Shown here: one piece after another, positions 1 to 11,955 of the stretch
How the letters are laid out: each line of letters begins with the position of its first letter
Position numbering within the stretch: position 1 is the stretch's first letter
From: Rotaria sp. Silwood1
Lineage: Eukaryota; Rotifera; Eurotatoria; Philodinida; Philodinidae
NCBI GenBank assembly: GCA_905250075.1
Contig: CAJNOP010000009.1
Coordinates: 861,055 to 925,054, forward strand
Direction of reading: 5' to 3'
DNA: 64,000 nucleotides
Program-made: the position numbers and the translations under genes
Notes under the pieces: model-generated
Told to the model about the DNA's origin: nothing
Databases searched by the model: none
Seen by the model: only the letters and a program-made list of their open reading frames with translations

Positions 1-3000
1 TGTTCGGTCGGCTAATAGGCTTATTTGCTATTAAATCATTTGATGATTATTGTAATGCTCAACAGCAAAATTTAATTTACACGGTTAAAAGCAACAACAC
101 ATATTCTCAAGGCAACGATTTTAATATATTCAATCATACTTCGTCGTATAAGTAACTCACTAAAAACGATTATTAATAACTGTATATTTCTTCTATATTA
201 TTGTGGTATGTTTTCATCTTAGAGTGCGCCGTAATAGTGATGTAATTTTGTCATCAACCTTAGGCCCATTAATGCCTTCATTCGAAGAAAAGGTTATGAA
301 CATAGTTTACTGGTTATTTAGTAAGTGAAGTGAAAGTCATACTTTGATAATAACAAATAATGAAAAATGTCTTTATTTCTCGATGAATGTAGTTACTGGT
401 GCGGTCGAATTTTTGACTGGCTCGCTTGACAATGTCATGTGGGAAATCAGTATCAAACGACAAATATTTCGTATGAGTGCTTCTCTCTTCCGATCATTGG
501 TTCAACGCGTGAGTCAATTACATTTTCGATGACAAATAAAATATTCGTCAAAGTCTAATTCCAATCTTTTCTTAACATTAATGTGAACTTAAAACATCTC
601 ATACTCTTTCTTCTTCGAAATACTCACCATCAAGAAATGAGCAATTCTAGCAAATCCATGAAATAACCTAAAATGTCTATATAAAAGTAATAGACACTTC
701 GAGATGCCTATATCGCTTGAAGTTCTAGATCTAAAAGAAGGAATTTAAGACAACTGTACAAACGTATTCTTAACCTCGCTACTACTTACATACTATATGC
801 TTTCCTAGAAGGTCATACAAATATAATCATCTTGAAATTTTATAGTGCAATTCCGATCAGTCATTGCCTCTAAGGGAATTTGCAACTCCAGCACATAATG
901 TCTTCACAATGACGAAGACCGGAATCTTCATTATTGATAGACATTTAGAAATAATAAAACTAGAAATATTTCTGGAAAACAGAAGATCAAATAGTTTAAT
1001 TTTAAAATGATATTTTAGGAACACTCATGAACGCATGCTATTATTTCCATTGTATGCTTAGTTTCCTAGATGAATGCGTATGGAAAAGACTTTATTCTAT
1101 CCAGAGGTGCGCTGTTTCGACTTGAAGGAGGTCATTTTATCTACGAAATTTGTAGTGATATTGGGTTGCTTTAGAAGAAAACCTCTATACATGTTGTTTT
1201 CTAATTTCAATGATTTTCCTACCTTCACATAATAGATAATATTGTAGTGGAGCTCCTAAAAGGTTTTCAGTTATTATTGAGACTGATCCGAGCTATTAAA
1301 TGTTTAATATGTTTATTTGTTAGACGCCTCTGTATGACTCGCAGTTGTCGAAAAAGTTTCAGTTTTGAATTTTGTCCTGAAACTATCTCTATTTGAAGGT
1401 CTCACATACAGTTGCTTCTACGAAGAGTTGTAGAGTGTTTCAATATTATATCTACGCGATAGGAACTTTTCAAAATGTTACTTTTTATTGTTCACTATGC
1501 TTCAACAAGGACTTATTAAGGAAAAGTTCCTATCTAGAGGATAGGAAATCTGCAAGCTCTAAAGTTCCTCAGACAAGCCACTGTATGAGAGACTTTCAAA
1601 TGGAAATAGTTTCCAGATAAAATTCAAAAGAACAATTTTTTTAAAACTCGAGAGTCTCACATGAATATTAAGTAAAGAGACTCTTACAATTTCAATATCT
1701 CCACCAAGTCTCAATAAGAACTGAAATCTGTTCATGGCTGTTATTACAAAAATATATAGTATCTATCTGCAAAAAATAATCAAAACCAAAAGTAAGCATC
1801 TAGGGAGATTCTTTTATTAGATCGTTACTATAGTAAAATTTGATAGTTGAGGGATGCAGTCGGACTTCAGTTGGTATTAACCTACATCACGGTCGGATTC
1901 TAGTCGAAGTTAACTGATTTTTATCAATCACAAATTAACTTCTGTTGACTTGGTAACTTGTCGAGTGAAAATAGAAACCATCTGATAGAGAAATCATCGA
2001 TTATAGAAGCAAATGTAAAAGAATTCAACGTTTTGAAATCCTATTCGATAGAGCATGATTTTTTTACTGTCAGAATTACAGTAGGATTTTTGAGCAACAT
2101 AGAGTTTGACCTGAACTGAACTTTGGAAAATTTAGATACAGTCGGCTTTATTTATCTCTAACTATTTCTCACTCTTTGTTTTTAGAGCATTACTTATATG
2201 GATACAAGATCGACTACTTTACTCAATGCCAAACTATTTGAGTAAGCTATTGTGATATTTTATGTCAAACAACCATAGTTGATTCATCTCTTGTATAGTA
2301 ACATTGGAAAGATCGAAAGAGGCATTGGTTTTGAATTTTTAGTATTGTTGACTAGGTTAATCACCATCATTGGTTGTTTAATAGTGTCTTTCATAGTCCA
2401 CTGGCAATTGACTTTGATTATGCTTTGTTTGGTACCTTTAGTGATTGGTAGTTCATTCGTATTTTCTAAGGTATGAAGTTTTGTTCAATTAATTAATTTT
2501 ATATGAAATATCACAGCTCACTGCTAATGAAACAATGAATGAGTTAATGGCATACTCAAAAGCAGGACATATTGTTCAAGAAGTGTTTAGTTCACTGCGA
2601 ACGGTTCTTTCTTTCAATGGTATCAAGTTTGAGCAAAAGCAGTAAATGAATACATAAAAATAGTTTATTTATTTGATATCACAAAATATGTTACTATATT
2701 TTTATTGCATTTAGATATGAAAAAGAGTTATCTTCAAGTCATTGGAGTAGTATACGTCAAGGTGCAATGTTTGGAATTTATTCTGGATGGCTATCCCTGA
2801 TAAACTATTCAGTTTATTCACTTGGTTTTATCTTAGGTTCTGTTCTCAAGTCAAGCGAAGATCAATATCGCTCGAATATTACTGATATTCTTGTTGTGAG
2901 TTATTCATAGAATTAGTCAATAACGAAATGAATATATGACTACTATCATAATTCAGGTCATCTCTATCTTTGCACAATGTTTGAATTTCTTCAGTTTTAT

Positions 3001-6000
3001 TGGTCCTGACTTTCAATCATTTTCGGAAGCTCGAGGTGCAGCAGCAGCAGTGTTCCGGCTCATTGACGAGGTAATTTCGACTAAATTAAGGTCTCGTATT
3101 GATAGAAATGTTATTTATTTGTGTACATAATATAGGGAAATGATGCAAGTATCAATGAAACAGACGTATGGAATGAAGATGCCGAAGCAAATTATGATAT
3201 CAATGGTGACATTGAATTTGACAAAGTCAACTTTATTTATCCATCTCGAAAAGATGCACCAATTCTACGAAATCTCTCTCTTATTGCTCGAGCTGGTCAA
3301 ACAACTGCTCTCGTTGGTCCAAGTGGCTGTGGTAAATCGTTTCAAAAACAAAATTGTCGAAATGATCTTATTTGTATCCATAATTTATTTTTAGGCAAAA
3401 GTACATGTATATCACTATTAAATCGTTTTTATGAGCCTTCTTCAGGACAAATAATGATAGATGGTCGGCCAATAACTGATTACAATGTCAAACAACTTCG
3501 ACAAAAGATTGGAGTTGTTAGTCAAGAACCCGTATGCTTTGTTTTTGTTTTTTCGTTTTGTAATTTCTTTTTTCATTCTCTATTGTAATAGCTTCTGTTT
3601 GATATGAGTGTTTATGAAAATATTCGTTTTGGTAAAGTAAATGCAACACGAGCAGAAATTGAACAAGCAGCACGAGAATCAAATGCACATAATTTCATCA
3701 TGCAATTACCAAATGTTTGTGTCAAATATTTATCTTTATATGTGTATCTGTATCATCATCTCTCATTTAGAAATATGAAACACTTGTTGGTGAACGTGGT
3801 ATGCACTTGAGTGGTGGTGAAAAACAATGTATTGCATTAGCTCGTGCTCTTGTCAAACAGCCTACTGTCCTCTTACTAGATGAAATAACAAGTGCACTTG
3901 ATAATGTTAGTGAAAAAATTGTTCAAGAAGCACTCGATCGAGCATGCAAAGGTAATAATTGTTTTTTTTCTGTTTTTCGTATTGATATATCATATTGTAC
4001 AGGTCGTACAACTATTATTATCGCTCATCGTTTAACTACAGTTCGAAATGCTCATCAAATATATGTATTAGATAATGGAAATGTGATTGAGCACGGTACA
4101 CATGAAACACTAATGACAAAAGAAGGAAGCAAATATCAAGCAATGGTCAAGCGTCAACAAATGAAAAGAATCTATGATGATACAGATGATATTATGAGCA
4201 TACAAAAAGCAACAGAAGAAGAGGAAAAATCTATAAGTATGCTAAAAATTCTAATAGTAATAGTCATTATTTTTCTTGATTATTTTTTCTTTAATAGTTG
4301 AGCGCTCTGGTTTGTTTAGCGGCGTATTAACTGTTGATGGGAATAAAGTACAAATCCTACTGCAATTAGCTATAAAAACTATTATTGATAATTCTTCTTT
4401 TTTAGCAAGGCCCAAAACCATTCAAACAGAGGTTTGTCTTATTAAGACTCTTATCAATGAATAGTCCTGAGTGGATTACCATCTTGGTTGGTTGTATAGC
4501 ATGTTTATTGAGTGGCGCAGCTCAACCATTATTTGCATTTTTATTTGCTAAAACAGTCGATGTGAGTAATCCACCTAAATAAATATCGTTTAAAAATATT
4601 GTCAATATACATCGTTTTGTGTCATTTTGTTCATTATGTGTAGGCATTCAAATATTACTCAAACTCTGAACGTCATCGTCATGTGTTGACTATTAGCTTT
4701 CTTTTTCTACTTTTAGGTGTTGTTTTGTTGTTTCTACGTTTCTTTCAGGTTAAAATACTACTTCTAACATTGATCAATGACTAATTCACTGTTTTCTATA
4801 GTATACAGCATTTACCATAGCAGGATCGAAATTGACGCAACGGATTCGTTTGAAAGCATTTGGATGTCTTCTTCGTCAAGAAGTTGCTTATTTTGATCAA
4901 CCTGAAAACATTTCAGGTGCGATCTGTGCTCGTCTTTCTTCTAATGCACTAGCCGTCCAAGAGATGGTGGGTATACGATTAGGAACCATTTGTGAAGCTC
5001 TCACACTGTCGGTTTTTGGAATTCTATTTGGATGTTTCATAAGCTGGCAATTGACATTGATCACTTCTGTATCCCTTGTCATTCTATGTGCAGTCACCTA
5101 TGAAAGTGTGTATTTACGTATATCACTGAATCAACAAACTACTCAAATTCTTGGACGAGCAAACGCGGTAAGATCAGATTTTAGTTGATAATCTTCCGTT
5201 TTGCAGGAAAAGTTATTTTATTCTCACTTTTTTGATAAGGTAAATACCCCCACCATATTTTTTCTGTCTTTTACTTTTGCAGCTTGCTGTTGAAGTTATT
5301 CACAACATGCGTACAATAAAACAGTTGTCAATAGAAAAGGAAATATTAAGAAAATATTCTGAAATACTTCATGAAGTGCCTATGTTAGCCAACCGAATCT
5401 TGTAGGTTTAAAAATTATTAATCAATCGTATTATGTTATAGATTGTCTTGGAAATCTTTGGTACTACCTTCAACAGCGTATGGTATATTCTGGATACTAG
5501 ATATATATACTTTGGCATTTATGTATTGGCGTGCTCTAGTTCTAGTTGAAAAGAACGAAATCACCTCGAACAGTGTGATAATGTAATTAAAACTACAGTT
5601 CAGTAATCTAGAGACAAAGTTTCATTATCTTTTCAATTTATTAGGGTTTGTTCTCTTGCTGGTTTTTCGATTCAAGCACTCAGAGTTGTCGGAATGAAGT
5701 GACATTCTTATTCTCGAAGTTTGATTTTTTTCCATTTCACAGTCTCCATTCTAGATCTTGGCGTATTGCTGCTTCAATGTCAGCTGCTGAAGAATTTTTT
5801 GATTTATTTGATCGAAAACCTGCTATTGACAATACATCTGATGAAGGACAAGAATTGGTAAGAGAATATGGAAGTCAACTTATTTTGTTTTAATCATGTA
5901 CAAGTCATGGATACAATATGATTCGTGTAGGTTGACTTTCGTGGTGATATCAAATTTGATCAAGTTAAATTCATCTATCCAACTCGGCCAACATCTATTA

Positions 6001-6979
6001 TTCTTAACAAATTTCAATTTAATATCAAACCAGGTAAGTAACATATATTTCGATTAAACCATTTTATTAAAAATTTTTATTCACTGATAAGGCCAACGTG
6101 TGGCTCTTGTTGGTATGTTTGAATTAAATATCTTGTCGATGTTAATTTCATAATATGATTCGTACAGGTGCATCTGGATGTGGTAAATCAACAGTAATTC
6201 AACTATTAGAACGATTCTATGATGTTAATAGTGGTCAACTTGTGAGTATTTTTTTACCTTTAAGTTTAAGTAATTATATGAAAATTTTTCTATCAATCTA
6301 GCTGCTTGATGGCGTTGATATTCAACAATTAAACATTCATTGGGTTCGGTCTCATTTGGGTCTTGTCAGTCAAGAACCAGTTATGTTCGATTTAACAATT
6401 GCTGAAAATATAGCATATGGTTTAGAAAATGTTCCAGTAGAAGATATTATCAATGCAGCGAGTAGAGCTAATATTCATCAATTTATTCACCAATTGCCTC
6501 AGGTTAAACAATACCAAATTAAATAATTTAGCTACGTATTGCTATTGTATGATAATGTTTTTTTTTAGGGCTATGGAACAAAAGTAGGATTGAAAGGTAC
6601 TTTTCTGTCAGGTGGTGAGAAGCAACGTATTGCTATAGCTCGAGTTCTTATTCGTCGACCTAAAGTACTGCTCTTAGATGAAGCTACAAGTGCCATGGAT
6701 TCACATAATGAACATGTGAGCTGTTTTTTCCTATTTATCAATGCAAGTTTCGTCTCTATTTTTCAATTATAGCTTATACAAGAAACTCTTGAACAAGCTC
6801 AAACAGAAGACCCTAGTCGAACAACACTCATTATTGCACATCGTTTTTCAACTGTTCGTTCGTGTGATTTGATTTGTGTCCTTGATAAAGGACATATAGT
6901 GGAAAGTGGTACTCATACAGAATTGATAAAACAACGTGGAGCTTATTATAAAATGCTTGCTCAAAACAATTTGCAATAA
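1..6979 (+). CDS. ABCB-type full ABC transporter (P-glycoprotein-like), 5' partial
   Basis: ATP-driven exporter of lipophilic compounds, expected in the plasma membrane, with the order TMD1-NBD1-TMD2-NBD2. Exons, all phase-consistent: 1-151, 223-320, 393-508, 2186-2241, 2299-2470, 2517-2641, 2715-2895, 2957-3070, 3136-3331, 3395-3531, 3592-3714, 3771-3951, 4003-4236, 4298-4347, 4406-4561, 4644-4748, 4802-5167, 5283-5401, 5442-5582, 5645-5698, 5743-5857, 5931-6033, 6092-6112, 6168-6241, 6302-6502, 6569-6715, 6773-6979. That gives about 1,246 residues, so perhaps 60-70 N-terminal residues lie off the left edge. The first exon holds the end of TM1 and an extracellular loop with N-x-T sequons. 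NBD1 has Walker [10 protein letters not shown] (split by an intron), [23 protein letters not shown] and [11 protein letters not shown]2 has [32 protein letters not shown] and [11 protein letters not shown]1 is the less canonical of the two. No frameshift or stop was seen. The substrate cannot be inferred. Confidence 0.9.
509..2185 (+). other. 1.7 kb intron of the ABCB gene
   Basis: The donor is GTGAGT at 509 and the acceptor is TTTTTAG ending at 2185. The flanking exons join in phase within the region corresponding to the first intracellular loop. The neighbouring introns are mostly 45-75 bp, so this one is exceptionally long. I saw no coding homology or clear terminal repeats inside it. Confidence 0.7.
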
Positions 6980-8529
6980 TTAGTAGTGAAATATTTTGAA
7001 AGTGAAAGTTTACTTTGTGAAACATTAAGAGAAACCTTATCTAAAAAAAATTTGACACATGACATATTTATATTGCTCAATTTACTATATAATTATTTTG
7101 TTTTGATAAAAAGTTGATTGTTTCATCAAGCTATAGTGTATTTTATCTACTGCTTATAAGTTATCAGTTTATACCCAGGGGTGTCCCGTACGGGCGGAGG
7201 AAGGCTAAGGATAACTTTCCAATCTTACGAAATTTCTTCTTGGTTGATGATTTACAAAAATTTTAAAGAAATTTTTAAAATTTCGATAATTTTTAAAATT
7301 CTTGAAAGGGTCATCGGCCATCTTAATTTTTGTCATTTTGAGACACCTCGGTGAGATGGTTAAATATTCGGCTAGGTTAATGCCAGATACACAATGTTAA
7401 TAAGTTGATTAAGTTGTCTCTTGACGATAAGTAATAGAGAGAGAAGCAAATATAATGATGTTGTATAATATACAACCGTAGTACTCACACCAAATACAAT
7501 ACAATAACTTGTACTCTCACAATAATACAACTCTTGCTAACAAAAAAGAATAAAGCAGACTAATAATCAAGCGCCAATGCATAACAACTGTAATGCAACA
7601 ATGAATGCGACAATCACCAATCAAGAGAGAGAGATACACAAAAGAGAAGAAGATGATATACTACAGGTGACGACACACGTTGTCGTCACACTCTGGTCAT
7701 ATTTGATGATAGTCCAAAGAATGATGACCCTAATAGCTACTTATAATTGATTAATTTACACAAAAACAATTAAATATGTAAAAAATAGCTTCATACCTTT
7801 TATGCCGCGATGATGCCTAAAAAGTAACCATTTTATCATGACTTATTGATCCGATTGATTGCTAAATGATATAACGACAAAGTCGTCGAAAAAGGCGATT
7901 TCTGCTGATTTCTTCTGCATTTTTATTGAACTACACAAATTTTTATTGACTTTTTTGGTTCAAAATTTATGCACCGCACAAGTGTCCTTCGACAGGCAGA
8001 ATGACTAACGACTATAATTGGTTTAATATTTCATGAATTTCATGAACATGGCAGGGTGTAGAGTGTGGTTGTGAGTCTCTTCTATATCTACACTCATACC
8101 CATTCCCACATCATTTCTACTCTCGAACCATTCGTTTGGTCAATGACAGCCAGATATTTATTTCGTTGTTAAAGAGTGTCACAGGGTTGAAATACTTCCT
8201 ATCACTACGTCCCTGATTCAGTTGCTAGGTGTCTATCTCAGCAAGCAATGGAAGTTGATTGCTCGACCTATCTTGAATCATATTCAGCACAGTGGCATGG
8301 CTATCAACTTGTGTGAACGAAACAATATACTTCGATCATAACAAAGTAGTGACGAAGCTACAGCAATTTCTTTGAGAATGCTTGAGGAAATCTTCTTTTT
8401 ATATAGGCTGATAGTAAAAACAAAGCTCTATATTTCTACATCATTTGATCATTGTTCATCTAATATCATAATAATAAAATTGCCATTAGACTCGTTTAGC
8501 TATAATATGTAACAATGACATTAGTCCAT
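6980..8529. other. Gene-free stretch downstream of the ABCB gene
   Basis: No convincing exon, tRNA or structured element. AT-rich sequence with a short GC-rich palindromic spot near 7183-7196 (CCCGTACGGG) and a GT/CA-rich foldback around 8053-8110. The GA-rich patch near 7620-7650 is low complexity. Confidence 0.5.
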
Positions 8530-8537
8530 ATTGGAGT

Positions 8538-9641
8538 CAGAGCTGCCAACAGGCCACTTTTTTCAGCCTGGCCTGACCTGGCTAACCTGGTCTGCCTGGC
8601 TAAATTTCAAAAGTCAGCCTGCAAGGCAAACCAGGCGAACTAATGTTACTCAGGCTTTTTATTATTATGAAATTTACAAATTAGCATAAATCTATTGTAT
8701 ACATTTCAATTTGTGATCCGACTTGTTTTCATGAGAGCAATAGAATCTAGTATACCAATTCTCAACTAAGAGCATTCATGAATCAATTTTAAGATCGGTT
8801 TTATGAAAATCTTTGACACATGAATATGGGCCTAAGTTCTGAAATGGAACACTTTCAAACATGTAGTCAATCAAGTAGATGTTGAAATTTAGGAATTTAT
8901 GTGAAGTTATTTGAATCTTTTTGGAATTAAGTTATAGCTATGTGGATATGGAAAGTATCGATTATCTTGAATACTTGCTGATATGTAAGGTATGTTCAAT
9001 CTCAAATACGTACGAATGAGAACTACTCAAAATTAGCTTAAAACCTTCTACTAATCTTACGGTTTGTTGACTTTTATTCACACGATAATTTTACGAGTGG
9101 ACAGAACTTAATTCTCCATCATGTTCATTAAACGAAACTCTGAATTCGATACTAGTTGAGACCAGCTCTTCGAACCATGAAACTCTTTAACTGAGTAACA
9201 CGATCTTCCTTAGTATAAGATTGAATAAGTAAGAAGAATTTTAAATAGTTTTGACATAAAAAGTGCTAGAAATAATTGTAGCTGTGTATCATTAAAGGAG
9301 AAAATTCAAAAAGAGAATGAAAAATTCTCAATGTCCGAGAACTGAAATTTAATAGTAACAAACACGGTCAAAAAACCTTATCAAGCGTATAAAAACTTTG
9401 ATTTGACTTGATAATCAACAGAAAATATCAGAGACAATCAGCATCGACTCATGAAGTCATCTTATTCTTAGAATTGAATACTGTAAATGTTAGTATTAAA
9501 TCATACCCAAGGTAAGAGCTTTAGCCTGGCCTGGCCTGCAGACCAGATCAAAAATTTTCTAACATGATCAAGCCAGGCGAAAATTTAAAAATCTAGCCTG
9601 GTCTGCCGCCTGGCAGACAGCAGGCCAGGCTAGCAACTTTG
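8538..9641. mobile_element. hAT-like non-autonomous DNA transposon, about 1.1 kb
   Basis: The two ends are imperfect inverted repeats about 100 bp long, rich in GCCTGGC. The left end begins CAGAGCTGCCAACAGGCC and the right end, read in reverse complement, begins CAAAGTTGCTAGCCTGGCC. They are flanked by near-matching 8 bp direct repeats, ATTGGAGT (8530-8537) and ATTGGGAT (9642-9649). CA(G/A)-type termini with an 8 bp target duplication fit the hAT superfamily. The roughly 900 bp interior is AT-rich with no transposase reading frame, so it would be mobilised in trans or is dead. The two mismatches in the target duplication suggest an old insertion. Confidence 0.6.
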
Positions 9642-9649
9642 ATTGGGAT

Positions 9650-10150
9650 GTGGATGTTGGTGTAGATTTCTGCATCGTTGAAGTGAATATCCACACTCAC
9701 ACACACACCCGTCCCCGGACCCACACCCACATCCACACACTCATAGCTTCGAACTGTAAGAAAATCTTACAACCGAATAAAATATTTGTCAAGATGTTCT
9801 AAAAATAAATGTAATCATCAAACTGCTGACATAACCATAATCAAAAAAATGAGAGCCTACAATGAAAAAGTGGAAAAGAGATCTATAGTAGGTGATGAAA
9901 CCTTCGTCAGCAAGCGAAAAACAAGAGAATATCTCAGTAGTGAAAAGAAACTATATGAGACGGAATAACATAAGAATTATTTGTACGAATGTTAACAACA
10001 ATAGTTGGTGCTTCGAAGCAGGTCCATCCATTTTTTACAGAACGTTCTGCTGGCAATAATTAAGCATGCTAGTGTTATAGCTGTCGTTCAGTTGAGAGTG
10101 TGGGTATGGGTCAATATTCTCCCTTCATTCACGCCCACAACCACGCTACA
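9650..10150. repeat. Degenerate TGTGGG/CCCACA-rich blocks
   Basis: Purine-rich GATGTGGATGTTGGTGT (about 9646-9662) and pyrimidine-rich ACCCACACCCACATCCACAC (about 9720-9739) form an imperfect foldback. A second pair, GAGTGTGGGTATGGGT (about 10096-10111) and CGCCCACAACCACGC (about 10131-10145), follows. The units resemble the TGTGGG telomeric repeat reported for the bdelloid Adineta vaga but are degenerate and interstitial. This could equally be ordinary GT/CA low-complexity DNA. Confidence 0.3.
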
Positions 10151-10211
10151 TCGTCAAAAATTAATCAAAGAGAATTTCGTCCAAGTTGAAATCAACGGAT
10201 ATACATGTTAA

Positions 10212-11924
10212 ATAATATTTTCACGCTACATCTTTTGTTACGCATTGGTTTTGAATAAAACATGAAAATATAAAAGCTAGTCATTCATGATCAATCATCA
10301 ACTATTGTCATTCACTATTACCAAATATGAATTAGCTATCGAATGAAAAGGAAAAAATAAATTTTATTTCTTTTTTTTTTTTCATTACTTGATAAACTTA
10401 ACAGATAGAATTTTCTTCTAGGTTCGAAACATAATATTTTTAAGAAAAGCGTATTACTTTCATAAAGATAGCAACTATTCCACATCGGCTTTTTCTCATC
10501 GTTTTGCACAAATAATCCTAGTCTTTTTTAATGAAATATGAATAAAATAATGTTCTTTTTTTTCATTTTAGTATTGTTCGATAACATTCTGAATCATTAT
10601 TGTATGATGAGAATACCATGTCGTCAAAATCGCCGACGGTTTTAGGTTTATTCGTGATAATCGAAAAAAAACAGTAGCGATTAATTGATGGTTTTTTAGT
10701 AAAAGACGATTAAACAACAATATTATAGCACAAAAAAGGATTCATAATCATTCAAATTGGAAGTTTTGTTAAAGTTTCTGTTTAACTATCAATAATTAAA
10801 ATATCTATTATTAAATGTTTCTAGTCTTAGAGTCAGTTTCATGACTGTCTTTTATGAACAAGCTTCGGACTCTATACCTATTGGATAATTGCTTTTAACC
10901 AATAGAAAATGAAGAAAGACCATTGTGTATCAGTTGGTTTCTTTTGTATTCTAAAAACAAGATCTAACTCGGAAAATAATAATTTGACCAAGATCGAGTT
11001 GATATTAATCTGCTGATGAACTATTATACGATTGTACATCGTGCGACATCTTTCTATCACCAATCGATACATTATAAATTATCGGTTCTTCGGCTTTAGC
11101 TTTAGCAAATTATTTTGAAGTCTAGTCTTCATTAAGCAATGTCATAATGAATTAAAATATGTAATTAGTTAAAAGATAAATTCAGATTTAATGCACGTTT
11201 GAGAGGTGAATTAAGTCTATCGCACTAACCAATCGAAAAAGAACTTCATCCACTAATTAAAAGAATGAACGTGCCTCGATAAAGTTTCATTAAAAAATAT
11301 TTATAGCGACATGTCCTTGATATGATACTAGACCACAAATTATATGAAAATAAATATAGAAAGGTCGAAATGAAGAAAATTATTGTTTTTAAACGAAATA
11401 GCTGACCAGAATAATAAATCTCTTGATAATAAATTTAAAAAATTTGTTTTATATATTATTGAGGCGACAATTCGTTTGATGAAATGTGCTAGAATTATGC
11501 ACTTTCAATATATTTTGTAAGGGTAAGTTGTGAATTCTGCTTGAGGGATTAAAGTTATAGATGAAGATGCATGTCGATTAGATTACATTCGAAATTAAGA
11601 AGACAATATTTTACCTATTCCAATAATTTCGTATTCTTTTTTTTTAAAGTAGATCCACGGATACAATAGAGTATAGATTAAGATAATATATCGATAGATA
11701 TAATTTATTCTTTGATCAAATACATAATTGATCGATTACTTTTTGTTATCTGTTTTCTTCTTTTAAATTTATAGATTAATAATTAAATGTACTAGTGAAG
11801 ATCATATAGAAATATTTATTCATTATTCACAATATATATCATTATATATTTTCATGTAAAAGAAAGGTCAAATACATTACTTTTATTTGTTCTTTTTTTA
11901 TTCAGTAATCGAATGTAATAGTGC

Positions 11925-11955
<31 letters not shown>

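Noticed and set aside
5208-5240. Possible small exon between ABCB exons 17 and 18
   Set aside because: It has acceptor and donor-like ends, but the flanking exons join in phase without it and match the family better when it is skipped.
7330-7400. tRNA-like A-box-looking sequence (CGGTGAGATGGTTAA)
   Set aside because: No B box (GGTTCGAnTCC) follows at tRNA spacing and no cloverleaf can be drawn.
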